Of a DNA stretch of 64,000 bases, positions 9,713 to 17,029 are shown in pieces. Each line of letters opens with the position of its first letter. Position 1 is the first letter of the stretch. The stretch lies in the NCBI RefSeq assembly GCF_006715165.1, contig NZ_VFMS01000001.1, positions 2,790,001 to 2,854,000 of the forward strand. Direction: 5' to 3'. The notes under the pieces are model-generated. The model was given only the letters and a program-made list of their open reading frames with translations, was not told the DNA's origin and ran no database searches. The stretch comes from Arthrobacter sp. SLBN-122. Lineage in GTDB: Bacteria > Actinomycetota > Actinomycetes > Actinomycetales > Micrococcaceae. A program made the position numbers and the translations under genes.

Positions 9713-11023
9713 TTACTTCCGGGCCGAGTCCAGCATTCCTTGGACTTCCTTCTTGAAGGCTTCCGCCGCAGCCTGGGGAGTCATCCGGTCATACAGCACT
9801 TCATCCGTGTACCGCTTGATGACGTTCTGGACACTGCCCGCACCCACTGGCGGGACCGGCGGTGCCTCCTTGATGTCCGGCGCGATGTCCTTCAGGAATC
9901 CAACCACGGTGGTGTCGGCCGGCTTGAGTTGCGGAGTGATGCCGGCAACGATCTCCGAATTCGTGGGGACGCCCCTGTCCGTCATCAGGATGGCGCCCGC
10001 CTCGGGGCTGTTGGTGAGGTAGTTGATGAACTCGGCAGCCTGCTGGGGATGCTTTGAGCGGGAGGAAGCTGACCAGAACATGGTGGGCTTGTAGTACATG
10101 CCGTTGCCGGCCGAGGTGCCGCCGACGCTGGGGGCCCGCAGCATCTTGATGCTGCTGCCGGTGGTGGCTTGAAGCGAACCAAGCTGGTTGGTCCACCACC
10201 AGGCCATGCCCACCCGGTTCGTTCCAAACAGGCTTTCCTCCAGGCCGGCGCCTGCGTCCTCGGTGGCCACGGTGGCCGGCGGGCTGGCCTTGGAGTCGCG
10301 TTGTTCCTTGAGCCGTTCCCAGAAGGATGCCGCAGTGGCGGTCTCAAAGTCGAGCTTGCCGTCCGCCGAGTACAGGTTCTCCCCGTGCTGGCGGAGCCAG
10401 ATGATCAGGTCCGCTTCGTTGCTCCCATAAGCGGCCCCGTAGCTCTTTCCGTCTCCTGCGGCGCTGATCTTCGCCGCCGTCTCCACGAAGTCTTTCCACG
10501 TCCACGTCTTGTCGTCCGGAACAGGCACTCCCGCGTCCTGGAACACCTTGGTGTTGGCCATGATGACGTAGGCGTTCTGGCCTGTGCTCAGGCCGTACTG
10601 GGCGCCGTCGTACTGGCCGGAGGCCAGTGCTTCCTTGTCGAGTTTTGAGGTATCGATGCCGTTCTGCTTGGACAGGTCCAGCAGCGCTCCGCGCCCGCCG
10701 TACTCGGCGATGTATTTCTGGTCCATCTGGATGACGTCCGGCGCATCATTGGCGGCAGTTTTCGTTGCGAGCTTGTCCCAGTAGCTGGACCATTCGCCCG
10801 GTTCCGCCTTGATCTTGATGTTGGGGTGCGATGCTTCAAAGGCCGCGATGACCTTGTCCGTCTGTGAGTTCAGGTATTCATTTCCCCACCAGGCGAACCG
10901 CAGGGTGACCTGGCCGTTGTCGCCTGACCCGCCGGGGGCTCCGCAGCCCGTGGCCAGGATGGAAAGGGCCAGTGCGGCGGCACCCAGCTGGAAGCGGCGC
11001 CGGCTTACGGCTGGAGTCGTCAT
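9713..11023 (-). CDS. ABC-transporter sugar-binding lipoprotein (family 1 extracellular solute-binding protein)
   Basis: 436 residues from ATG 11023, with AAGGAA upstream. The signal peptide has SRRRFQLGAAALAL, a twin-arginine-like motif, followed by the lipobox ILATGC (Cys 27); it may therefore be a Tat-exported lipoprotein. The mature part is an SBP_bac_1 protein: VTLRFAWWGNEYLN, a FEASHPNIKI segment, and WKDFVETAAKI. Such proteins bind oligosaccharides or polyol glycosides for an ABC importer. No permease or ATPase gene lies beside it, and two LacI-like operators sit upstream (11088-11101, 11154-11167), so sugar-dependent derepression is likely. Ligand unknown. Confidence 0.85.
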   Translation of the reverse strand: MTTPAVSRRRFQLGAAALALSILATGCGAPGGSGDNGQVTLRFAWWGNEYLNSQTDKVIAAFEASHPNIKIKAEPGEWSSYWDKLATKTAANDAPDVIQMDQKYIAEYGGRGALLDLSKQNGIDTSKLDKEALASGQYDGAQYGLSTGQNAYVIMANTKVFQDAGVPVPDDKTWTWKDFVETAAKISAAGDGKSYGAAYGSNEADLIIWLRQHGENLYSADGKLDFETATAASFWERLKEQRDSKASPPATVATEDAGAGLEESLFGTNRVGMAWWWTNQLGSLQATTGSSIKMLRAPSVGGTSAGNGMYYKPTMFWSASSRSKHPQQAAEFINYLTNSPEAGAILMTDRGVPTNSEIVAGITPQLKPADTTVVGFLKDIAPDIKEAPPVPPVGAGSVQNVIKRYTDEVLYDRMTPQAAAEAFKKEVQGMLDSARK

Positions 11024-11087
11024 TGATGTTCCTTCCGGATTGGCTCCTCCTGGGCGGGGCAGCAACCGCCGCTAACCCACTTGCGCG

Positions 11088-11101
11088 AGAAACCGTTTTC
11101 T
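11088..11101 (-). promoter_or_regulatory. LacI-family-like operator (proximal)
   Basis: AGAAACCGTTTTCT, an inverted repeat (AGAAA/TTTCT) around CCGT, 65 bases upstream of the sugar-binding lipoprotein start. The A/T arms around a CG core are typical of LacI/GalR operators. The regulator is not encoded nearby. Confidence 0.55.
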
Positions 11102-11153
11102 TAACTAGTGCTGTGATTGTTTCGCGCGATCGCCGCTCGAGTCAAGAACTTTC

Positions 11154-11167
11154 GGTAAACGTTTTCC
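11154..11167 (-). promoter_or_regulatory. LacI-family-like operator (distal)
   Basis: GGTAAACGTTTTCC, a palindrome with a single mismatched pair and a central ACGT, close to the GGAAAACGTTTTCC type. It is centred 66 bases from the proximal site, about six helical turns, so looping between the two is possible. The remainder of the 302-base gap 11024-11325 shows no gene. Confidence 0.6.
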
Positions 11168-11325
11168 CATCGCTTCGACCGGCCACGCCTGTTTGCCGCT
11201 TTCCTCGCCCTTGGCCTGGCCCCGCCCTGCACGCCCCGCTCAAGTGTGCAACGGCGCGGTTGAACGCCCATGATGCCCCCCGCCAATGGCATTCCGTTGT
11301 CGGTGGCTTCTGGCAGGATGGATTG

Positions 11326-12426
11326 GTGACGATTACTGCAGCGGCTGATGGTTCGGCCTTGGGAAATCCCGGTCCGGCCGGTTGGGCCTGGTACGTGAAT
11401 GACGATTGCTGGCGGGCCGGCGGCTGGCCGCACGGCACCAACAACCAGGGCGAGCTGATGGCTGTCCTGGATCTCCTGCGGGCCACCGCGCATCTGCCTG
11501 GGGAGGACCTGCGCATCCTTTGCGACAGCCAGTATGTCATCAACTCAATTACCAAGTGGATGCCGGGCTGGAAGCGCAAGGGCTGGCGCAAGGCCGATGG
11601 CAAGCCCGTCCTGAACGTGGAACTCCTGAAGGAACTCGACCGAGAACTGGCCGGCCGGACCTACACGTTTGAGTGGGTCAAGGGCCACGCCGGACATGAG
11701 CTGAACGAGGCCGCCGACGAACGGGCCAGGGCCGCGGCGACCGCGTACCAGCAGGGAGTGGCAGCGAGGTCCGGCCCCGGTTTCCCCGGCGGGCACCATC
11801 CGGGCACACACCAGGCCGCTTCCGGGCGAAGCGCGAATGCCCATTCATCCTCGGGCAGGGCGTCGCAGCCCGCCACCCTGGGCATCCCTTCCGCAACCTT
11901 TAACATCCCGGCCAGCGCGTCTGCACGCCGGGCAGCCGGAGCCGGCGCCAGCGCACCTGTGGCGGGGGGCGGCCAGCCCCGGATTACCCCTGAACCGGTC
12001 ACTGCCTTCGATGAACTTGACCTGTTCAGCGAACTGGACAGCGAGGCCCTTGAAGAGGCCGAGGCAACGCAGCAGGCCGGCTCCATCCCGCCCGAGGCGC
12101 TGGTGGAGGAGCTCGAACGCGAGCTGCTGGGCCCACTGGTCCGGGGGGATATTGGCCGGACCGCTGTCCTGCTGCACCCGGACTTCATGGAGATCGGCAG
12201 CTCTGGAAGGGTCTGGACCCGGGACGCCATGATGATGGCCCTCGAAGAGGACCCAGGGGAACGGACCGACATCGAGATTCTGGGCGCTGACCGCATCGGT
12301 GCCGGCGCCGTCCTCCTGACGTACCGGAGTTTCGCCCGCTCCGGCACCACGCTGCGCAGCTCGCTGTGGGTCCTGGACGGCGACCGGTGGCGGCTGCGGT
12401 TCCATCAGGGAACGCCGGAAGCCTAA
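11326..12426 (+). CDS. RNase HI domain fused to a C-terminal DUF4440/SnoaL-like domain
   Basis: 366 residues from GTG 11326 (AGGATGG upstream); a TTG one codon earlier is an alternative. Residues 1-140 are a complete RNase HI: Asp8 in ADGSALGNPG, Glu43 in NNQGELMA, Asp67 in LCDSQY, His121 in VKGHAGHE and Asp131 in NEAADERA, the full catalytic set. Residues about 145-250 are a low-complexity Ala/Gly/Ser/Pro linker. Residues about 255-366 begin LVEELERELLGPLVRGDIGRT and continue DFMEIGSSGRVWTRDAMM to WRLRFHQGTPEA, matching the DUF4440 (NTF2-like) pattern. RNase HI cleaves the RNA of RNA-DNA hybrids. What the second domain adds is unknown; it may bind a small ligand or mediate dimerisation. Confidence 0.85.
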   Translation: MTITAAADGSALGNPGPAGWAWYVNDDCWRAGGWPHGTNNQGELMAVLDLLRATAHLPGEDLRILCDSQYVINSITKWMPGWKRKGWRKADGKPVLNVELLKELDRELAGRTYTFEWVKGHAGHELNEAADERARAAATAYQQGVAARSGPGFPGGHHPGTHQAASGRSANAHSSSGRASQPATLGIPSATFNIPASASARRAAGAGASAPVAGGGQPRITPEPVTAFDELDLFSELDSEALEEAEATQQAGSIPPEALVEELERELLGPLVRGDIGRTAVLLHPDFMEIGSSGRVWTRDAMMMALEEDPGERTDIEILGADRIGAGAVLLTYRSFARSGTTLRSSLWVLDGDRWRLRFHQGTPEA

Positions 12427-12449
12427 GGCCCCTCCGGCTGGGGGGACTG

Positions 12450-12737
12450 TCAGCTGAACCGCTGCGTGTTTCCCTGCTCGGCTTGGGCATACGTGGCGGC
12501 GGCAGAGGCCAGGGCCGCGTTGATGGACGCCAGCGACGCCTCCACCCGGCCTTGGGTGATGGTCCATTCGGTGACGAGCGCCTGGAAGCTGGTGGCCGCG
12601 GAACCGCGCCAGGAACCCTGCAGTTCGTCGAGGCCGCGCTTCATTGTCTGCACGTCCGCACTGATCCGGTCCACGGTTGCCTGGACGTTGGCGGACTTCA
12701 GCTGCAGTAATTCGGTGTCGACGGAAATGATGCTCAT
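12450..12737 (-). CDS. WXG100 (ESAT-6-like) protein
   Basis: 95 residues from ATG 12737 (AAGGGA upstream). Two predicted helices are separated by the W-x-G turn (GSWRGSA, Trp43-Arg-Gly45), the hallmark of WXG100 proteins, and the length is right. Family members are secreted as helical-hairpin dimers by type VII (ESX) systems. No EccC ATPase, EccD, mycosin or second WXG gene lies nearby, so this is an orphan substrate whose secretion apparatus must be elsewhere. It stands alone, convergent with the RNase HI fusion gene. Confidence 0.88.
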   Translation of the reverse strand: MSIISVDTELLQLKSANVQATVDRISADVQTMKRGLDELQGSWRGSAATSFQALVTEWTITQGRVEASLASINAALASAAATYAQAEQGNTQRFS

Positions 12738-12840
12738 GGCTGTCCCTTTCGAACGGCGGGCTGAACGCCCGCGCCCGGCGGATCCGGGCTGCTGGGACGA
12801 GCCTACGGAGCATGGGCAGGAGGCAGCCATGGGCGGCAGG

Positions 12841-14340
12841 CTATATGTGGATAACCGATCCGCCGCTGGCTTCGGCAGCGGCAGCAACGTCCTGCGCGTC
12901 CGCGCCGTCGGTGCCGGCTGCATCCTCACGCCGCGGAAGGCTGACCACCAGCGTGGCGCCGCCGCCGTCGGTCCTTTCCACCCTTACCGACCCGCCGTGT
13001 GATCCCACGATCGCCGCCACGATGGCAAGCCCAAGGCCGCTGCCGCCCGTCTCCCTGGTCCGGGACGTGTCAGCCCGGTAGAAGCGTTCAAAGACCTTGG
13101 CGGCGTCCTCTTCCGAAATGCCCGGACCATGGTCCCGCACTTCGATGACCGAGCGTTCCCCGCCGTCGGTCCTGCGGACCCCAACGGCGAGTTCGATGGG
13201 GCTGGCCTCCGGGGAGTAGCGCAGCGCGTTGCCCACGAGGTTGCCCACTACCTGGCGCAGCTTGGCCTCGTCCCCAAGCACGGGGGCCGGTGCCGCTGGT
13301 CCGCCGTCGAGCCCGGTGAGCGAAATCAGCCGGGACCGGTCACTGGCCTGGGTGTCAACCACTGCGTCGTGTGCAATGAGCTGAAGGTCCACAGGCTTCT
13401 GCTGCAGCGGCCGCTGTTCATCGAGGCGGGCCAGCAGGAGCAGGTCCTCCACCATGGACCCCATGCGTTTGGCTTCGCTTTCTATCCTGCCCATGGCTGT
13501 GGCAACGTCTTCATCTGTGGCCAGGGCGCCATGGCGGTACAGCTCCGAGAATCCCCGGATGGTGACCAGGGGAGTGCGCAGCTCGTGGGAGGCGTCAGCG
13601 GCGAAGCGGCGCATCCGTGCTTCGGAGGCAGTCCTGGCAGCGAACGCGGTCTCGATGTGCGCCAGCATGGCATTCAGCGAACTGCTCAGCCTGCCAAGCT
13701 CGGTAGCCGGGTTCTCCACCTCCACACGGCGGGAGAGGTCGCCGGCGGCAATCGCAGCCGCCGTTTTCTCCACGCGGGCCAGCGGCCGGAAGGACCGCGA
13801 CACGGTCCAGCTGGCAATCAGCGAGGCCAGCAGCAGCGTCAACAGGCCCACGCCGGTGACTACCAGGGTGGCATGCTTGAGGACATCGTCAACGCTCTCC
13901 AGGGGCAGTCCGATGACCACCACGGCGGTGGTCTGGCCGTTCTGGACGGTCACTGCAACCACCCGCCAGTTTTCCCCGTCAGTCCCGCGTACCTGGAAGG
14001 GAACCAGCCCGCGGGCCTGTGCCTGCTCCACGGTGATGGCGCTGATGTCGGGGTGGTCGGCGGGATCCCCGCCGAACGTGTACGGCTCCTCACCCGGGGC
14101 GAAGAGCATCAGCGAATAGTCGGTGGGAATGGAACTGGGCGCCTGCAGCTGGGTGAACGAGCGTTGTTTCCGGGCAGAGTCGACGGCGGCATTCAGCTTG
14201 TCGTCCACCTGGCCTTGGAGATAGCTGTGCAGCAGCGTCAGCGTGACCGCCCCGGTTACCGTCAGGGCCACGATCAGCAGGGCCATGATCATGGCCACCA
14301 GCTGGGACCTGAGCGAGGCCGACTTCCACCGCTTAAGCAA
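12841..14340 (-). CDS. Sensor histidine kinase (OmpR-type two-component system)
   Basis: 499 residues from TTG 14340, two bases after the response regulator stop. Layout: TM1 about 13-38; an extracytoplasmic sensor of about 120 residues with no cysteines; TM2 about 159-180; HAMP to about 235; HisKA with ASHELRTPL (phosphorylated His at 252); then a GHKL ATPase with an N box around NLVGNALRYSP and the GGSGLGLAIVAAIVGSHGG G-box. The tail after about 475 is Ala/Gly/Asp-rich. It autophosphorylates and donates phosphate to the 14343-15053 regulator. The stimulus is unknown. It resembles mycobacterial TrcS/MprB-type kinases in layout. Confidence 0.93.
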   Translation of the reverse strand: MLKRWKSASLRSQLVAMIMALLIVALTVTGAVTLTLLHSYLQGQVDDKLNAAVDSARKQRSFTQLQAPSSIPTDYSLMLFAPGEEPYTFGGDPADHPDISAITVEQAQARGLVPFQVRGTDGENWRVVAVTVQNGQTTAVVVIGLPLESVDDVLKHATLVVTGVGLLTLLLASLIASWTVSRSFRPLARVEKTAAAIAAGDLSRRVEVENPATELGRLSSSLNAMLAHIETAFAARTASEARMRRFAADASHELRTPLVTIRGFSELYRHGALATDEDVATAMGRIESEAKRMGSMVEDLLLLARLDEQRPLQQKPVDLQLIAHDAVVDTQASDRSRLISLTGLDGGPAAPAPVLGDEAKLRQVVGNLVGNALRYSPEASPIELAVGVRRTDGGERSVIEVRDHGPGISEEDAAKVFERFYRADTSRTRETGGSGLGLAIVAAIVGSHGGSVRVERTDGGGATLVVSLPRREDAAGTDGADAQDVAAAAEASGGSVIHI

Positions 14341-14342
14341 GA

Positions 14343-15053
14343 TCAGCGCTTTTCAGCCGTCCGCAGCACGTAGCCCACGCCGCGCTTGGTCTGGATGAGG
14401 GCAGGCGCCTCCGGGTCGATGTCCACTTTCCGCCGGAGGTAGGAGATGTAGGACTCCACGATGGAGGCGTCGCCGTTAAAGTTGTACTCCCAGACGTGGT
14501 CCAGGATCTGCGACTTGGACAGGACCCGGTTGGGGTTGAGCATGAGGTAGCGCAGCAGCTTGAATTCGGTGGGGGAGAGTTCGATGACGGTACCCCCGCG
14601 CCGCACCTCGTGGGCGTCGTCGTCGAGTTCCAGGTCGTCGACCCGGATCACCGCGTCATCGTCCAGGAGGGGCTGCGTCCGGCGGAGCACGGCGCGGATC
14701 CGCGCCACCACTTCGTCGAGGCTAAATGGTTTGGTCACGTAGTCGTCGCCGCCTACCGTAAGCCCGGTGACTTTGTCCTCGGTGTCGTCTTTCGCTGTGA
14801 GGAAGAGGACAGGGAAGTGCTTTCCGGAGGCACGGAGCCGGCGGGTGACGGTGAACCCATCCATGTCCGGGAGCATGACGTCCAGTACGGCCAGGTCAGG
14901 GGCGTGGGTATCGGCTGCGGCCAGGGCGTCGCGCCCGTTCGCAGCGGAGACCACCTCGAAGCCGGCGAACCGCAATGAGGTGGAGAGGAGCTCCCGGATG
15001 TTGGGTTCATCATCGACGACGAGCAGCCTGGCTTCTGGACCGTTCTTGTTCAT
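14343..15053 (-). CDS. OmpR/PhoB-family response regulator
   Basis: 236 residues from ATG 15053 with TGGGAG just upstream. The receiver domain has the acidic pair Asp14/Asp15, phospho-acceptor Asp58 (LAVLDVMLPDMDG) and Lys108 (YVTKPF). The C-terminal winged helix has LSPTEFKLLRYLMLNPNRVL and a typical end IQTKRGVGYVLR. It would bind DNA as a dimer when phosphorylated by the kinase encoded directly downstream. The direct repeat GCTCCCA/GCTCCCA around the start region includes the ribosome site. Target genes cannot be inferred. Confidence 0.94.
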   Translation of the reverse strand: MNKNGPEARLLVVDDEPNIRELLSTSLRFAGFEVVSAANGRDALAAADTHAPDLAVLDVMLPDMDGFTVTRRLRASGKHFPVLFLTAKDDTEDKVTGLTVGGDDYVTKPFSLDEVVARIRAVLRRTQPLLDDDAVIRVDDLELDDDAHEVRRGGTVIELSPTEFKLLRYLMLNPNRVLSKSQILDHVWEYNFNGDASIVESYISYLRRKVDIDPEAPALIQTKRGVGYVLRTAEKR

Positions 15054-15126
15054 GCTCCCATCATGCTCCCAGTGTCTGGGAGTTGTCTGGATATTCGTTG
15101 TGAGCATGATGGGCGGGCGCCTGCCC

Positions 15127-15627
15127 TTACCAGTCCATGGTTCCAGGGTCTCCCTTGAAGGGCCCCACCACGCGGCTGGTGATCCAGCCGCCGTAGAAGC
15201 GGCCGGGCTGCGCCCGCACCCGTTCGCCGTCCACTTCGCAGTAGTCCATCCTTCCCGGGTAGACGGCAACCCGGTCAGCGAGCACCTCAAACCCGGAGGC
15301 CGGCTGGGGATACGACCAGGCAGCGCCCTCCGCCTCTTTCCCGCCGCCGCGCACGGTCAGGTAGTCCGCCGCGCCCTTGAATTCGCAGAAGCTGCTGCCC
15401 GCAGCGGGCTCCAGCGCGCCGGGGACAAATGCAGACTGCCGGACGTAGTACACCGGCGGATGGCTGGTCTCAAGAACGCGGAGGGAATCGGTGGTGTCAA
15501 GGATTACCTCGCCGCCGAGGACGATGCGTACCCGTTCCGTGCTCGGTTCGATCCGCGGCGGACGGGGATAGTCCCAGGCGGACTCCTGGCCGGGTCCGGG
15601 CACATCGGGAATGATTCGTGGACTCAT
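15127..15627 (-). CDS. DUF427 domain protein
   Basis: 166 residues from ATG 15627 (GGAAGC upstream; the frame stays open further upstream without family-like sequence). The DUF427 core is clear: RVRIVLGGEVILDTTDSLRV, ETSHPPVYYVR, FCEFKGAADYLTV and an AVYPGRMDYCEVDGERV segment. These are beta-rich cytosolic proteins (beta-tent fold) of unestablished function. It lies downstream of the two-component operon on the same strand, 73 bases after the regulator promoter region but read independently. Confidence 0.85.
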   Translation of the reverse strand: MSPRIIPDVPGPGQESAWDYPRPPRIEPSTERVRIVLGGEVILDTTDSLRVLETSHPPVYYVRQSAFVPGALEPAAGSSFCEFKGAADYLTVRGGGKEAEGAAWSYPQPASGFEVLADRVAVYPGRMDYCEVDGERVRAQPGRFYGGWITSRVVGPFKGDPGTMDW

Positions 15628-15880
15628 GCTTCCAGTGTGCGTCCCGGACCGCTGTTGCGCACGCTTGCGCTCGCGGGAACCCAATTCTCGGCAAGAACGT
15701 TCCGCGCCCCGCGTCTTCCGCAGCCATGTCCCCGGGAATACAGTGATGCTTGCCGGGCGGTCAAGCCGGCACCAGCGTTCCAACGGATCACCTGTTGCTG
15801 CCTGTACCTCTGCCGGTGACCCTGCGCCAACCACGGTAGTTACCCGATTGTTCCTGGCCCATCGAAGGGGATAGACCATC

Positions 15881-16138
15881 ATGACTGACCTGAGTGCTTC
15901 TGAAAACGCAACTGCCAACGAACGCAGCATCCGTGACTGGGCAGACCTTGCCGAGGAGATGTGGTCCTATCTCACCGGCAAAGGTGCTGCGATCAATTAC
16001 CAGTTCATCGATATGACGGTGGAAGTTCCACGGGACATTGGCCCTGATGCGCCGCGTGCCACCTGGAAGCTCAACGGCAGCCTGCGCGTCACCACCAGTG
16101 ACAGGGATGCCGCCGGGTCGGACGCGAACCGCGGCTGA
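15881..16138 (+). CDS. Small conserved-looking acidic protein of unknown function
   Basis: 85 residues from ATG 15881, with GAAGGGG about 10 bases upstream. I do not recognise it. Residues 15-35 look helical and acidic (RSIRDWADLAEEMWSYLTG), and 36-72 look like a beta region (INYQFIDMTVEVPRD, ATWKLNGSLRVTT). No signal peptide, cysteines or membrane segment. The next gene starts 6 bases later, so they are one operon. The 253-base gap before it (15628-15880) contains no feature I can support. Confidence 0.6.
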   Translation: MTDLSASENATANERSIRDWADLAEEMWSYLTGKGAAINYQFIDMTVEVPRDIGPDAPRATWKLNGSLRVTTSDRDAAGSDANRG

Positions 16139-16143
16139 CGGAC

Positions 16144-17013
16144 ATGCCGGAGTACCGTCTGGACCTTGACCTGGACTTCTCATACACGGACGGGGCCGGC
16201 GCTGTCACAACGGGCAGCGCCAAGGCTGCCGGGACCGAAGTAACGGTGTCCCTGGCGGGCCTGGCACCCTTGACCGGCGGTGGGCTGCCCTCCCTGGAGG
16301 AGATCAAACCGCTGGCAGAGCTGCTGGCCGGCAAAGGGGTCAGCATCACCGTGGCCGGCCCTGACGGAAACATCCTCAGCCTGGGCAAGGTGGACGGCCC
16401 TGCCTCACAGCGGCTGATTACGCGTTCGCCCCACATCAAGCTCGGGAAGCTCGGCTCCCTGCTGCCGCTGGTCCGGCAGGGCAGGCGGAAGCCCAAGGGC
16501 ATGCCGCTGTTGCCGCCGTCCACACCCCTGCCGCTGGTGCCTACCGTCCAGCGGAAGATCAAGCGCCGCATCACCACCACCCACTACGCCAGGGGCGGTG
16601 GCCGGCCGCGGCTGATCTTTGTCCAGGACGCCGCGACCTGGACCGGACAGATTCCGCGGGAGGTGACCCTGACGGCAGACGTTACAACGATCGGTAGCGG
16701 CGCGGGGGCGGATGTGCGGCTGGACGGCCTGGAGGAGCTGCACGCCGAGATCAGGCACGACGGGCAGGACGAATATGTCCTGGTGCCAAACGGGCCCGTG
16801 AGCGGCAGCGTCTCCCGGACCGGGCCATCTGTCCTGCGGACTGGGGCAAGGATCCAGATGGGGCAGTGGTGCCTGGCCTTTTTCCGGGAGGAGTTTGCGG
16901 ACCACGGCCGTCCCTACGGCGGCCGCAGCGGCGGGGAGCTGGCCTACGAACGTCCGCAGCTCGACCCCAGGACAGGCACCATGGAGCGGGACAGTTCCGA
17001 GGGCGTGACGTGA
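16144..17013 (+). CDS. FHA-like domain protein
   Basis: 289 residues. The N-terminal part (1-90) is a beta-rich stretch not recognised (YRLDLDLDFSYTDGAGAV). A basic/proline-rich middle follows (about 105-145). About 170-245 resembles a forkhead-associated domain: VTLTADVTTIGSGAGADVRLDGLEELHAEI, then a VLRTGARIQMG strand. The usual FHA Arg and the Ser before xxH are not clearly present, so phosphothreonine binding is uncertain. It is cotranscribed with the 85-residue protein upstream and converges on the XPB helicase gene with a 16-base gap. A regulatory scaffold role is possible but unproven. Confidence 0.6.
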   Translation: MPEYRLDLDLDFSYTDGAGAVTTGSAKAAGTEVTVSLAGLAPLTGGGLPSLEEIKPLAELLAGKGVSITVAGPDGNILSLGKVDGPASQRLITRSPHIKLGKLGSLLPLVRQGRRKPKGMPLLPPSTPLPLVPTVQRKIKRRITTTHYARGGGRPRLIFVQDAATWTGQIPREVTLTADVTTIGSGAGADVRLDGLEELHAEIRHDGQDEYVLVPNGPVSGSVSRTGPSVLRTGARIQMGQWCLAFFREEFADHGRPYGGRSGGELAYERPQLDPRTGTMERDSSEGVT

Positions 17014-17029
17014 ACGGCGTGCGGGGCGG

